A stretch of 44,441 bases of DNA from Streptomyces odonnellii (GTDB taxonomy: Bacteria > Actinomycetota > Actinomycetes > Streptomycetales > Streptomycetaceae): contig NZ_LATD01000009.1 of the NCBI RefSeq assembly GCF_000981895.1, positions 1 through 44,441 of the forward strand, written 5' to 3'. Each line of letters opens with the position of its first letter. Position 1 is the stretch's first letter. The notes below the pieces were generated by a model. That model was not told where the DNA came from, made no database searches, and worked only from the letters and a program-made list of their open reading frames with translations. Positions 26,845 through 35,991 of the stretch are shown here, in pieces. The position numbers and the translations under genes are program-made.

Positions 26845-27879
26845 ATGCCCGAACTGCGTGTCGTGGCCGTCTCCAACGACGGCACACGACTGGTGCTCAA
26901 GGCTGCGGACAGCACGGAATACACGCTTCCGATTGATGAGCGCCTCCGCGCCGCCGTGCGCAATGACCGCGCCCGCCTCGGTCAGATCGAGATCGAGGTC
27001 GAGAGCCACCTCAGACCGCGTGACATCCAGGCGCGTATACGAGCCGGCGCCTCCGCCGAGGAGGTCGCCCACCACGCCGGTATCCCGGTGGACCGGGTCC
27101 GCCGGTTCGAGGGTCCGGTGCTGGCCGAGCGCGCCTTCATGGCCGAGCGGGCCAGGAAGACGGCCGTGCGCCGCCCCGGCGAGAACGCGGGACCCCAGCT
27201 CGGTGAGGCCGTGCAGGAGCGGCTGACGCTGCGCGGCGCCGAGAAGGACACCGTGCAGTGGGACTCCTGGCGCCGTGACGACGGCACCTGGGAGGTGCTG
27301 CTCGTCTACCGGGTCGCGGGTGAGCCGCACTCGGCGAGCTGGACGTATGACCCGCCCCGGCGGCTCGTCCAGGCGGTGGACGACGAGGCCCGCGCCCTGA
27401 TCGGCGACACCGACGACACGGTCACCGCGCAGGAGCCGAGCTTCCCGTTCGTACCGCGGATCGCGCGGCTGCCGCGCGACCGCGACCGGCCGATGGACCG
27501 CGCGCTCGACCGGCAGTCGGAGCGGCCCGGGGCGCCGGAGCCGGACGAGATGAGCGAACGCGACTCGCTGACCAGCCTGCTGGAGGCGGTGCCGAGCTTC
27601 CGAGGCGACATGGTGGTGCCCGAGCGGCCCGCTCCGGAGCCGCCCGCCACGGATCCGGAGGAGGAGCCGGAGGCCGAGGAGCCGCCGGCGCCCGCGGCCT
27701 CGGCCGGTTCGGCGTACGCGGATGTGCTGATGCCGCGCTCGGTGTCCGGGCACCGGGACCGGCTCACGGGCACGACGGACCGCCAGGCGGAAGCGGATGG
27801 GGTCCGTCCGGGCCGCAGGGCCGCGGTGCCGAGCTGGGACGAGATCGTGTTCGGCACGCGGCGCAAGAAGCAGGAGTAG
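26845..27879 (+). CDS. sepH: SepH, cell-division protein (DUF3071)
   Basis: The 344-aa cytosolic protein begins MPELRVVAVSNDGTRLVLK, the DUF3071 domain. It contains a helix-turn-helix-like segment (IRAGASAEEVAHHAGIPVDRVRRFEGPV, residues about 67-95). The middle includes DGTWEVLLVYRVAGEPHSASWTYDPPRR, followed by a long Pro/Glu-rich disordered linker and the conserved C-terminal end VPSWDEIVFGTRRKK. SepH binds FtsZ, stimulates its assembly and is needed for normal sporulation septation in Streptomyces. The ATG at 26845 has GGGAGG upstream. The reading frame is open further 5' but without a start site that fits the family. Confidence 0.93.
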   Translation: MPELRVVAVSNDGTRLVLKAADSTEYTLPIDERLRAAVRNDRARLGQIEIEVESHLRPRDIQARIRAGASAEEVAHHAGIPVDRVRRFEGPVLAERAFMAERARKTAVRRPGENAGPQLGEAVQERLTLRGAEKDTVQWDSWRRDDGTWEVLLVYRVAGEPHSASWTYDPPRRLVQAVDDEARALIGDTDDTVTAQEPSFPFVPRIARLPRDRDRPMDRALDRQSERPGAPEPDEMSERDSLTSLLEAVPSFRGDMVVPERPAPEPPATDPEEEPEAEEPPAPAASAGSAYADVLMPRSVSGHRDRLTGTTDRQAEADGVRPGRRAAVPSWDEIVFGTRRKKQE

Positions 27880-27942
27880 CGCGAAGACGGCCACGGCCAC
27901 GGCGAGTTGTCGGCCGCGGCACATCGCCGAGGAGGCCTCCGC

Positions 27943-27983
27943 GAAGGGGGCCCGTACACGGTGTGCGTGTACGGGCCCCCTTC
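27943..27983. terminator. Bidirectional terminator between sepH and the sulfurtransferase gene
   Basis: A perfect 17-bp stem, GAAGGGGGCCCGTACAC with its complement at 27967-27983, closes a 7-base loop and serves two convergent genes. Confidence 0.88.
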
Positions 27984-28033
27984 GTATGCGTGTGCGTGTA
28001 CGGCAGGCGGTACGGCGAGACCGCGGGCTCGGG

Positions 28034-28861
28034 CTACTGGGGGTCGGGGCCCTTGGCGACCGGACGGGTCTCGTCCGCCGACCACTCGGACCAGGAGCCC
28101 GCGTACAGCGCCGCAGGGATGCCCGCGATCTCCAGCGCCAGCACCTCATGGGCCCCCGAGACACCGGACCCGCAGTAGACACCCACCTCGGTTCCGGCTG
28201 TGGCACCGAGTGCCGTGAATCGTGCGGCCAGATCTCGCGCCGACAGGAAGGTGCCATTTTCGGCCACATTCGCCATCGTGGGCGCCGACAGCGCGCCGGG
28301 AATATGGCCGCCGATCCGGTCGACGGGTTCGACGTCGCCGCGGTAGCGCTCGGCGGCCCGCGCGTCCAGCAGCAGCCCCCTGCGCGCCAGGGCCGCCGCA
28401 CCATCCGCGTCCAGCAGCGGGAGCGAGCCCGGCACCGGGCTGAAGTCGCCCTCGACGGGGTCCGGGACCTCGGTGGAGAGCGGGCCGGTCCAGGCGGCCA
28501 GGCCGCCGTCCAGCACCCGCACATCGGAGTGACCCGCCCAGCGCAGCAGCCACCAGGCGCGTGCCGCCGCCCAGCCCTGGCCGCCGTCGTACACCACCAC
28601 CGGCCTGTCCTGCGACACTCCGGCCCGCCGCATCACCGCGCCGAAGGCCGCCGCCTCGGGCAGCGGATGCCGGCCGCGTGCCCCGGGCGGGTCCGCCAGC
28701 TCCGTATCGAGATCGACATAGACTGCGCCCGGCAGATGCCCCGCCTCATAGGCCGGGCGGCCGGGAGGTCCGCCGAGCTGCCAGCGGACGTCGAGCAGGA
28801 CGGGCGGACGAGGTCCGGCCGACTCGCCCTGAAGTTCCGCCGCGGTGATGATGGCTGTCAT
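28034..28861 (-). CDS. Sulfurtransferase with two rhodanese domains
   Basis: The 275-aa protein has an inactive N-terminal rhodanese domain (VLLDVRWQLGG...RPAYEAGHLPGAVYVDLD). A catalytic C-terminal rhodanese domain carries active Cys230 in VGVYCGSGVSGAH. The CGSGV-type loop is typical of 3-mercaptopyruvate or thiosulfate sulfurtransferases. They move sulfur to cyanide or thiols and take part in sulfur recycling and detoxification. The donor cannot be decided by sequence reading alone. The ATG at 28861 is divergent from the VOC gene across 219 bases. The gene ends convergent with sepH. Confidence 0.87.
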   Translation of the reverse strand: MTAIITAAELQGESAGPRPPVLLDVRWQLGGPPGRPAYEAGHLPGAVYVDLDTELADPPGARGRHPLPEAAAFGAVMRRAGVSQDRPVVVYDGGQGWAAARAWWLLRWAGHSDVRVLDGGLAAWTGPLSTEVPDPVEGDFSPVPGSLPLLDADGAAALARRGLLLDARAAERYRGDVEPVDRIGGHIPGALSAPTMANVAENGTFLSARDLAARFTALGATAGTEVGVYCGSGVSGAHEVLALEIAGIPAALYAGSWSEWSADETRPVAKGPDPQ

Positions 28862-29080
28862 GGAGCCATCCTCGCGCACGGGCGGCCCTACCCGGAAACG
28901 GCGGAGAAACGGCCGGTAAACACCCCATCGAGATCGCGCCAAGGTCGGCGCAGTCGGGAAGCGGCACCCGGTGACAGGTGCGAGCATCTGCACGGGCGTA
29001 CGGCCGTTCCCGTACGGCGGCCGGAGAGCGGCCCGCGCCCGGTCCCCGCACGGCCACGACGGTCCGAGGAGAGAGTGACG

Positions 29081-29875
29081 ATGACCGAGGCAGCGATCCG
29101 GCGCACACCCGGCACACCCTGCTGGGTGAGCCTGATGGTGCACGGCCTTGCCGCGACCGAGGAGTTCTACCGGGAGTTGTTCGGCTGGGAGTTCCGGCCG
29201 GGACCGCAGCAGCTCGGACCGTATGTCCGCGGCATGCTGGACGGCAGGGCGATCGCGGGCATCGGCCAGTTGCCGCCCGACCGGCAGTTGCCCATCTCAT
29301 GGATGACCTATCTGGCGACGGACGACGCGGATCTGACGGCCGACACGATCAGAAGCTGTGGCGGAACGGTCGGTGTCGGTCCGCTCGACGCGGCGGAGGC
29401 GGGCCGGATGGCCATCGCAGCGGACCCCGCCGGCTCGGTCTTCGGGATCTGGCAGGCGGCGGCGCACATCGGGACGGCGGTGGCCGGGGCCCATGGCACC
29501 CCGGTCTGGAACGAACTGATCACACGCGAGACATCAGCGGTCGGAAAGTTCTACGAAGCGCTCTTCAACTACGACGTGGAGTCGGTCGAGTCGACCGACT
29601 TTGACTTCCTGACCCTGCGTCTGGAGGGACGGCCGGTGGCCTCCCTGCACGGGGTGGGGCGCGCGCTCGCCCGGGATCTGGGCTCGCACTGGATGACGTA
29701 TTTCGAGGTGGACGACACCGACGCCGCCGCGCGGCTGGTGACGGAGCTGGGCGGGCGGGTGATCAAGCCGCCGCACGAAGGCACGCACGGCAGGCTGGCG
29801 ACGGTCGCGGACCCGGAGGGCGCGGTCTTCTCGATCGTACGGTCGGCCGGGCACCGGCAGCTCGCGGACCTCTGA
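29081..29875 (+). CDS. Two-domain VOC (glyoxalase/dioxygenase fold) protein
   Basis: The 264-aa protein has tandem VOC modules: TPCWVSLMVHGLAATEEFYRELFGWEF (about residues 11-130) and TPVWNELITRETSAVGKFYEALFNYDV (about 136-258). Each ends with an AxxxDPxGxxFxIW/V-type strand. Only partial metal ligands are seen, so enzyme activity is uncertain. The closest family I recognise is the CFP30B/Rv0577 group of actinobacterial glyoxalase-like proteins, often annotated as hydroxylase. The ATG at 29081 is preceded by GAGGAGAG. It is a single gene, ending convergent with tdk. Confidence 0.82.
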   Translation: MTEAAIRRTPGTPCWVSLMVHGLAATEEFYRELFGWEFRPGPQQLGPYVRGMLDGRAIAGIGQLPPDRQLPISWMTYLATDDADLTADTIRSCGGTVGVGPLDAAEAGRMAIAADPAGSVFGIWQAAAHIGTAVAGAHGTPVWNELITRETSAVGKFYEALFNYDVESVESTDFDFLTLRLEGRPVASLHGVGRALARDLGSHWMTYFEVDDTDAAARLVTELGGRVIKPPHEGTHGRLATVADPEGAVFSIVRSAGHRQLADL

Positions 29876-29879
29876 CCGC

Positions 29880-29909
29880 CCGGCGCCGACCGCGAAGCAC
29901 CGGCGCCGG
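29880..29909. terminator. Short bidirectional hairpin between the VOC and tdk genes
   Basis: CCGGCGCCG (29880-29888) pairs with CGGCGCCGG (29901-29909) around a 12-base loop, in the 57-base gap between two convergent stops. Confidence 0.55.
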
Positions 29910-29932
29910 TCCGAGGCATCGTCCTGTCGGGC

Positions 29933-30634
29933 TCAGCGGAGTGCCGCCTGCCCGTCGGTCAACGGCCCGCCGTCCAGGGGCACTTCGCCGTTCCCGACCG
30001 GCAGGACATCCGGTGAGAGCGTGGCCGCCCGCGCGGTCGCCGCGGTCATCCGCCGCCGGTGATGGCGCCGGCACAGCACCTCGTACCCGATCTGGTCGCC
30101 GGACTGGTGCACATCGCCAACGACGACCTGGGCGCCCTCGACGACCATGGCACCGCCGACCGTCCGCGCGTTGTGCGTGGCCCGCGCGCCGCACCAGCAG
30201 AGCGCCTCGACCTGGAGGACCTCGATCCGGTCGGCCAGTTCCACCAGCCGCTGCGAGCCGGGGAAGAGCTTGGAGCGGAAGTCGGTGGTGATGCCGAAGG
30301 TGAAGACGTCCAGCTCCAGGTCGTCCACCACCCGGGCGAGCTGGTCGACCTGCTCGGGGGCGAGGAACTGCGCCTCGTCGGCGATGACGTAGTCGCAACG
30401 GCCGCCCTGGGAGAGGCGGTTGACCAGATAGGCGTAGAAGTCGAAGCCCTCGGCGGCCTCGACGGCGTCGGTGACCAGGCCCAGCCGGGAGGAGAGCTTG
30501 CCCTCGCCCGCGCGGTCGTCACGGGTGAAGATCATGCCCTGGAGTCCGCGCGCGGAGCGGTTGTGCTCGATCTGAAGAGCGAGGGTGCTCTTTCCGCAGT
30601 CCATCGTTCCGGAGAAGAACACCAGCTCTGGCAT
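29933..30634 (-). CDS. tdk: Thymidine kinase (type II)
   Basis: The 233-aa enzyme phosphorylates thymidine with ATP in the salvage pathway. It shows the P-loop GTMDCGKST (residues 9-17), the magnesium/base segment DEAQFL and the lid-domain zinc site built from CWCGARATHNAR and LCRRHH. The tail after the zinc site is about 35 residues longer than in many homologues. The ATG at 30634 lacks a clear ribosome site. Together with dut elsewhere in the window it serves pyrimidine deoxynucleotide balance. The 140-base gap to the upstream gene holds short GGGCTCT(G) repeats and no gene. Confidence 0.93.
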   Translation of the reverse strand: MPELVFFSGTMDCGKSTLALQIEHNRSARGLQGMIFTRDDRAGEGKLSSRLGLVTDAVEAAEGFDFYAYLVNRLSQGGRCDYVIADEAQFLAPEQVDQLARVVDDLELDVFTFGITTDFRSKLFPGSQRLVELADRIEVLQVEALCWCGARATHNARTVGGAMVVEGAQVVVGDVHQSGDQIGYEVLCRRHHRRRMTAATARAATLSPDVLPVGNGEVPLDGGPLTDGQAALR

Positions 30635-30774
30635 GAGGGAGTGACGGCCTTTCGGTTCTCGGGCGTGACATCCGCGGGCCCTGGGGCGTGCGGGGGCTCT
30701 CGGGTCTGTGTGGGCTCTGGGGCTTGCGTGGCTTACGGGAGCCGCGAAGCGTATGGGCCACGGCCTGGGCTGTT

Positions 30775-31971
30775 CTAGGAGCGTACTTCGAGGAGCGGGA
30801 CGAGCTGCTCGACGGGGGTCATCGAGCCGTGCATCCCGACCATCGCCGACTCGTGCGGCTCCTGGACGGAGGCGGTGATCACCACATCGTCGTGGGCCGC
30901 CGCGACGACATCGCCGATCCGTCCGTACACCCGCTCGTCCATCGCGCCGGGCCGTCCGAACCAGCCCCCGGCGATCACCTCTTCGCGGCTCGCCACCCAG
31001 AACCGCTCGCCGAGCACCTCGCGCCAGACGGCGAGGACATCGGCCTCGGCCCCCGGCACGGCGTAGACATGGCGGGCCCGGCCCTCGCCCCCGAGCAGGG
31101 CGACCCCGGCGCGCAGCTCCCAGTCCTCGTCGAAGTCGATGCGCGACTCCTCGTCGAAGGGGATGTCGATCATGCCGTGGTCGGCGGTCACATAGAGCGC
31201 GGTACGGGGCGGCAGCCGCTCGGCGAGGCGCTGGGCGAGCCGGTCGACGTACATGAGCTGGCCGCGCCAGGCGTCGGAGTCGACACCGAAGCGATGGCCC
31301 TTGCCGTCGACCTCGCTGTAGTACGTGTAGACGAGCGAGCGGTCGCCCGCGGCGAGCTGCTCGGCGGCGAGGTCCATCCGCTCCTCGCCGGTGAGACGGC
31401 CGTGGAAGCTGCCGCCGCTGAGCGCGATCTTGGTGAGCGGGGTGGTCTCGAAGGTCGGCGAGGACACCTGGGCGGTATGGACCCCGGCCTCGGCGGCGAG
31501 CTGGAAGACCGTGGGGTACGGCTGCCAGACCGCCGGCTCGGTCCAGGGCTTCCAGCGGAGCTGGTTCATCAGCGCGCCGGTGGCCGGATCGCGGACGGTG
31601 TACCCGGGCAGTCCGTGCGTGGCCGGTGCCAGGCCCGTACCGAAGGAGGCGAGGGAGGTCGCCGTGGTGGCGGGGAAGCAGGTGGTGAGGGGGCGGCCGG
31701 TGCGACCGCGCGAGCTGCCGAGCAGTGAGTTCAGATAGGGCGCCTCGTCCGGGTGGGCCCTGAGCTGTTCCCAGCCGAGGCCGTCGATCAGAAAGACACA
31801 GTTCCGGTCGGCGGGGGTCAGTTCGGAAATGGCCGCGGTCAGACCCGGTACGCCCTGGCCTGCCGCGAGCGTGGGCAGCAAGTCGGCGAGCGAGCCGGTG
31901 CCGTACTCGGGCAGCGGAGCGGAGTCCGGGGCGAGCGGGACGGGGTCCTGCCAGAGTGCCTCGGCGGCCAT
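30775..31971 (-). CDS. Alkaline phosphatase superfamily (nucleotide pyrophosphatase/phosphodiesterase type) protein
   Basis: The 398-aa protein has the metal and nucleophile motifs of the AP/NPP superfamily: CVFLIDGLGWEQL (first Asp), LTTCFPATTATSLASFGTG (Thr nucleophile region), YYSEVDGKGHRFG, YVTADHGMIDIP and GMHGSMTPVEQLVPL. There is no signal peptide, so it acts in the cytosol, which is unusual for a phosphatase-like enzyme. The substrate is unknown. The ATG at 31971 shares a base with the DUF5998 stop (TGATG), so the two are translationally coupled. Confidence 0.85.
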   Translation of the reverse strand: MAAEALWQDPVPLAPDSAPLPEYGTGSLADLLPTLAAGQGVPGLTAAISELTPADRNCVFLIDGLGWEQLRAHPDEAPYLNSLLGSSRGRTGRPLTTCFPATTATSLASFGTGLAPATHGLPGYTVRDPATGALMNQLRWKPWTEPAVWQPYPTVFQLAAEAGVHTAQVSSPTFETTPLTKIALSGGSFHGRLTGEERMDLAAEQLAAGDRSLVYTYYSEVDGKGHRFGVDSDAWRGQLMYVDRLAQRLAERLPPRTALYVTADHGMIDIPFDEESRIDFDEDWELRAGVALLGGEGRARHVYAVPGAEADVLAVWREVLGERFWVASREEVIAGGWFGRPGAMDERVYGRIGDVVAAAHDDVVITASVQEPHESAMVGMHGSMTPVEQLVPLLEVRS

Positions 31972-32594
31972 CAGCGGCCGGTGACCGGGCTGGCGGGTGC
32001 GGCGGCGGGGGCCGCGGTCGCCGCTGTGGCTTCTGAAAGGGCCTGGGCGAACGCGAGCGTCTGGCGGACGGTGTCGGGTCCGTCGCCCGCCTCGCTGACT
32101 CTGAGGCTCAGATCGTCGGCGGTGGAGCTGCCGGTGTAGCCGTGGTCCGCCTCGCAGTTGGGGTCGCCGCAGGCGGCGGGCTCCAGATCGATCCGCGAGA
32201 CCGCGCCCCAGCCGATGGTCAGGACGACCTCGCGCGGCAGGGAGCCGGGGGTGTACGACTCCGGGTTGGCGACGACCCTGCTGACCACGACGGACGAGAT
32301 GCGGTCGAGCTTGACCGACTCGGTGGAGGTGGTGGCGTACGGGGTCGGGGAGCTGGTGTCGGCGTTCTGCTCGTCGGTGTGGCTGACGATGAAGCGGTGG
32401 GCGGTCAGGACGAGGACGGTGACATGCCGGCGCACCTCGTTGGCGTCGAAGGTGGTCTCCTGGTGCACCACGTACGACGCGATCTGCTCACCGCCGACAG
32501 CGGCCTCCACCGCTTCGGCCACGAGAGCCGGGTAGTAGCCGCTGCGCTCGATCGCCGTGCGCAGCCCCTGGGTCGTCGTACCGGTCTTCGCCAT
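31971..32594 (-). CDS. DUF5998 family protein
   Basis: The 207-aa soluble protein begins MAKTGTTTQGLRTAIERSGYYPALV. It continues VVHQETTFDANEVRRHVTVLVLT, then SESVKLDRISSVVVSRVV-like text (STESVKLDRISSVVVSRVVANPESY) and a conserved CGDPNCEADHGYTG segment whose two cysteines could bind metal. It ends in an Ala-rich tail. This is the actinobacterial DUF5998 family with no known function. I chose the ATG at 32594, which matches the family N-terminus, while an ATG three codons upstream is possible. It is the first gene of a coupled pair with the phosphatase-like gene. Confidence 0.85.
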   Translation of the reverse strand: MAKTGTTTQGLRTAIERSGYYPALVAEAVEAAVGGEQIASYVVHQETTFDANEVRRHVTVLVLTAHRFIVSHTDEQNADTSSPTPYATTSTESVKLDRISSVVVSRVVANPESYTPGSLPREVVLTIGWGAVSRIDLEPAACGDPNCEADHGYTGSSTADDLSLRVSEAGDGPDTVRQTLAFAQALSEATAATAAPAAAPASPVTGR

Positions 32595-32664
32595 GGGCTC
32601 CATCCTACGGTGGCCGGATGGCTGCCGAGGACGCCCCGGAGGGCCCTTCCGTCCCGGTGACCCG

Positions 32665-35499
32665 TCAGTAACTGGGGAGGCGGCGCGGGCCCAGATCGTC
32701 GCGGGCGGGCGGCGGTGCGAGCCGTACGCCCGCGTCGAGGACGGAGAGCCCACGGGTGGCGACGACGACCGGTTCCAGGGTGACGGAGACGATCTCGGGG
32801 TGGTCGTCGGCCAGCCGGGACACCCGGAGGAGCAGTTCCTCCAGGGCAGGGGTGTCGACGGGCGCGGAGCCGCGCCAGCCGAAGAGGAGAGGGGCCGTTC
32901 TGATGGACCTGATCTGTCCGGCCACATCGCGGTCGGTGGCGGGTACGAGCCGGTGGGCGAGGTCGCCGAGCAGCTCGGAGGGCGGGCCCGCGAGACCGAA
33001 GGAGAGCACGGCCCCGGCGGCCGCGTCGATGGCGGCCCGTACGACGGTGTCCACCCCGCGCGGGACCATCGACTGGACCACGGGCCGCAGTTCGCCGGGG
33101 CCGCCGAGCGATTCGGTCAGCTCGCGGTAGGCGAGCCGCAGTTGGGCCTCGTCGGCGAGATCGAGCCGTACGCCCCCGAGGTCGGCGCGGTGGCGGAGAT
33201 GGGGCGCGGTCGTCTTCAGCGCGACGGGGTATCCGAGCCGGGCGGCGGCGCCGACGGCCGCTGCCGGGTCGGGCGCGGGGAGGGTCGGGCGCACGGGGAT
33301 GCCGTACAGGGCGAGCAGCGCGTGCGCGTCGGCGGGGCCGAGCCGTACCCCGCGCGGATCGGTGTGCTCGCCGAGCGTCCGGGCGATCAGCGCGGCGGCA
33401 CCGCTCTCGTCGATGGTGTCGTCGATGGACTCGGGCACCTTGCCGGGCTCGCCGCACTCGCGCCGCCACTGCGCGTACCGGACTGCCTCGGCGAGCGCCC
33501 TCACGGCCCGCTCGGCGGCGGGGTAGGCGGGGATACGGGCGGCGGACCCGGCGGACTGCGGCGTCGAGGGCCCGGCGGACTCTGCGGACTCCGGCGTCAC
33601 GGGTCCGGCGGACTGCGGCGCCGCGGGACCGGCGGGCTGCGGCGCCGCCAGGGCTTCGGTCAGGCCCGCGATCTCGACGTGCACCACGGCGACCGGCTTG
33701 GGCGGGCCCGCGGTGAGCGCTTCGCGGAGCGCGCCGGCCAGGGCGGTGCCGGGTGCGGCGGGTGCGGCGGGCGTCGCGTCAGCCTCGCCGACGTGCGGGA
33801 TCGCGGTCACCACGACGGCGTCGCAGGCCTGGTCGGACAGGGCCTCGCCGAGCGCCGTACGGAAGTCCGCGGGCGTCGCCGCGGTAGTGAGGTCACGGGG
33901 GCGCAGCGGGCGGAGCCCCTCGGTGAGGCAGGCGTCGTAGGCGAGCAGACCGAGGGACTCCGAGTTGCCGAGGATCGCGACGCGTGGCCCGGCGGGGAGG
34001 GGCTGCGAGGCCAGCAGCAGGCCCGCGTCGACCAGTTCGGTGACCGTGTCGACACGGATCACACCGGCCTGCCGCATCAGCGCCGAGACCGTCGCGTCCG
34101 GGATCCGGGTGACCGGGACCGCGTGGCCCGGGGGCGTACTGCCGCTGTGGCGCGCGCCTTTGACCACCACGACCGGCTTGACCGCCGCCGTACGCCGGGC
34201 GAGCCGGGTGAACTTCCGTGGGTTGCCGATCGATTCGAGGTAGAGCAGGGCGACATCGGTGTCCGGGTCCTCGTACCAGTACTGGAGGATGTCGTTGCCC
34301 GAGACGTCCGCGCGGTTGCCCGCGGAGATGAAGGACGAGAGACCCGCGCCGCGCCGGTGGAGCCCGGAGAGCAGCGCGATCCCGATGGCCCCGGACTGGG
34401 TGAACAGGCCGATGCGTCCACGGGCGGGTGGCTCGGGTGCGAGCGAGGCGTTCAGCCGGACGGCATCGGCGGTGTTGATGATCCCGAAGGCGTTCGGTCC
34501 GATGATCCGCATTCCGTACGAACGGGCCTGGCGCACCAGAGCGCGCTGCCGCTCCCTGCCTTCCGGGCCGCTCTCCGCGTAACCGGCCGAGAGGACCACC
34601 AGCCCCCGGACACCGTGCTCGCCGCACTCCGCGACCGCTTCGGGCACCCGGCCGGCCGGTACGGCGACGATCGCGAGGTCGACGGGCTCCTTGATCAGTG
34701 CGACCGAGCGGACGGCCGGGACGCCGTCGATCTCGGTGCGGTCCTCGTCGAAGGCCCGGTTCACCGCGTACGTACGTCCGGTGAACCCGGCGTCGAGCAG
34801 ATTGCGCAGGACCGTTCTGCCGACCCCGCCGGGTGCCCGGCCGGTGCCGACGACGGCGACCGAGCCCGGCGCGAGCAGTCGCTGGACCGAGCGGGCCTCG
34901 GCCCGCTGCTCCCGTCCGCGCTGGACCGCCAGGGACTCCGCGGTCGGTTCGAGGTCGAGCGTGAGGCGTACGGCACCGTCCTCGAAGTTGCGCCTCTGGG
35001 TGTACCCGGCGTCCCTGAACACCTTGATCATCTTGCTGTTGGCTGGCAGCACCTCGGCGGTGAAGCGCCGGATTCCTCGCTCACGTGCGACCGCCGCGAT
35101 GTGTTCGAGCAGGGCGGACGCGACCCCGCGCCCCTGATGCGCGTCCTGGACGAGGAACGCGACCTCGGCCTCGTCGGCGGGCGCGGACGCGGACCGCCCC
35201 CGCGCGTCGACGCGGTCGTACCGTACGGTCGCGATGAACTCCCCGCCCACCGTGACCGCGAGGCCCACCCGGTCCACATAGTCGTGGTGGGTGAACCGGT
35301 GGACGTCCTTCGCGGAGAGGCGCGGGTAGGGCGCGAAGAAGCGGTAGTACTTCGACTCGTCGGAGACCTGTTCGTAGAAGCTGACCAGCCGCCCGGCGTC
35401 GGCGGTGGTGATGGGCCTGATACGGGCGGTGGCTCCGTCGCGCAGCACCACGTCCGCTTCCCAGTGATCGGGGTACGCGTGGTCCGGCGGCGTCTCCAT
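32665..35499 (-). CDS. Pat-type protein lysine acetyltransferase: GNAT fused to an NDP-forming acyl-CoA synthetase-like region
   Basis: The 944-aa protein has an N-terminal GNAT domain (residues about 15-175; acetyl-CoA loop VQDAHQGRGVASALLEHIAA). A CoA-binding Rossmann domain follows (about 205-330, VAVVGTGRAPGGVGRTVLRNL), then a succinyl-CoA-ligase-like domain (LFTQSGAIGIALLS) and a C-terminal ATP-grasp-like domain (about 700-940). The GNAT-first order is that described for the S. lividans acetyltransferase PatA, which controls acetoacetyl-CoA synthetase. In enterobacterial Pat the GNAT domain is last. The phosphohistidine loop expected in active synthetases (SHTGA) reads GHAVP here, so ligase activity is doubtful. 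A Pro/Ala/Ser-Gln repeat linker spans about residues 616-653. Confidence 0.87.
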   Translation of the reverse strand: METPPDHAYPDHWEADVVLRDGATARIRPITTADAGRLVSFYEQVSDESKYYRFFAPYPRLSAKDVHRFTHHDYVDRVGLAVTVGGEFIATVRYDRVDARGRSASAPADEAEVAFLVQDAHQGRGVASALLEHIAAVARERGIRRFTAEVLPANSKMIKVFRDAGYTQRRNFEDGAVRLTLDLEPTAESLAVQRGREQRAEARSVQRLLAPGSVAVVGTGRAPGGVGRTVLRNLLDAGFTGRTYAVNRAFDEDRTEIDGVPAVRSVALIKEPVDLAIVAVPAGRVPEAVAECGEHGVRGLVVLSAGYAESGPEGRERQRALVRQARSYGMRIIGPNAFGIINTADAVRLNASLAPEPPARGRIGLFTQSGAIGIALLSGLHRRGAGLSSFISAGNRADVSGNDILQYWYEDPDTDVALLYLESIGNPRKFTRLARRTAAVKPVVVVKGARHSGSTPPGHAVPVTRIPDATVSALMRQAGVIRVDTVTELVDAGLLLASQPLPAGPRVAILGNSESLGLLAYDACLTEGLRPLRPRDLTTAATPADFRTALGEALSDQACDAVVVTAIPHVGEADATPAAPAAPGTALAGALREALTAGPPKPVAVVHVEIAGLTEALAAPQPAGPAAPQSAGPVTPESAESAGPSTPQSAGSAARIPAYPAAERAVRALAEAVRYAQWRRECGEPGKVPESIDDTIDESGAAALIARTLGEHTDPRGVRLGPADAHALLALYGIPVRPTLPAPDPAAAVGAAARLGYPVALKTTAPHLRHRADLGGVRLDLADEAQLRLAYRELTESLGGPGELRPVVQSMVPRGVDTVVRAAIDAAAGAVLSFGLAGPPSELLGDLAHRLVPATDRDVAGQIRSIRTAPLLFGWRGSAPVDTPALEELLLRVSRLADDHPEIVSVTLEPVVVATRGLSVLDAGVRLAPPPARDDLGPRRLPSY

Positions 35500-35627
35500 G
35501 CCGAAAGCCTACGGGGGGCGGCGCCGCCGAGGGGGCCCTCAGGGGTCGCGAAGGGGGTATTCCCCGGCACATGAGATTCTGGGCCGGACATCGTTTTTCA
35601 GACTTTTGAGACTTGAAGGGCAACACC

Positions 35628-35909
35628 ATGGCTGAGCGCCGCGTCAATGTCGGCTGGGCCGAGGGGCTGCACGCCCGTCCCGCTTCCATCTTCGTCCGTG
35701 CCGCCACGGCCGCCGGAGTCCCCGTGACGATCGCGAAGGCCGGTGGCACCCCCGTCAACGCCGGGTCGATGCTCGCGGTGCTCGGTCTGGGCGCGCAGGG
35801 CGGCGAGGAGATCGTGCTGACCTCCGACGCGGACGGCGCGGAGGCGGCTCTGGACCGGCTGGCGAAACTGGTCGCCGAGGGCCTGGACGAACTGCCCGAG
35901 ACGGTCTGA
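35628..35909 (+). CDS. ptsH: HPr phosphocarrier protein of the PTS
   Basis: The 93-aa protein transfers phosphate from enzyme I to sugar-specific EIIA domains. The phosphorylation site His15 lies in GLHARPAS, and the regulatory serine position is Ser47 in VNAGSMLAVLGLGA. Length and fold match HPr. The ATG at 35628 has GAAGGG upstream. It is divergent from the acetyltransferase gene across 128 bases. Enzyme I is not in the window. A strong terminator follows. Confidence 0.95.
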   Translation: MAERRVNVGWAEGLHARPASIFVRAATAAGVPVTIAKAGGTPVNAGSMLAVLGLGAQGGEEIVLTSDADGAEAALDRLAKLVAEGLDELPETV

Positions 35910-35991
35910 ACGAGCTGTACGAGAGCTGTCCGGTGGCGGGACCCGGTCCGGTGGCGGGAGTCCGTCCTGCGCCCGGCCGGAATTACGCACG

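Noticed and set aside
32557..35574. 1005-codon plus-strand open frame opposite the acetyltransferase gene
   Set aside because: It is a shadow of the reverse-strand gene with recognisable GNAT and CoA-binding motifs, and its own translation is low complexity and Gly/Arg-rich.
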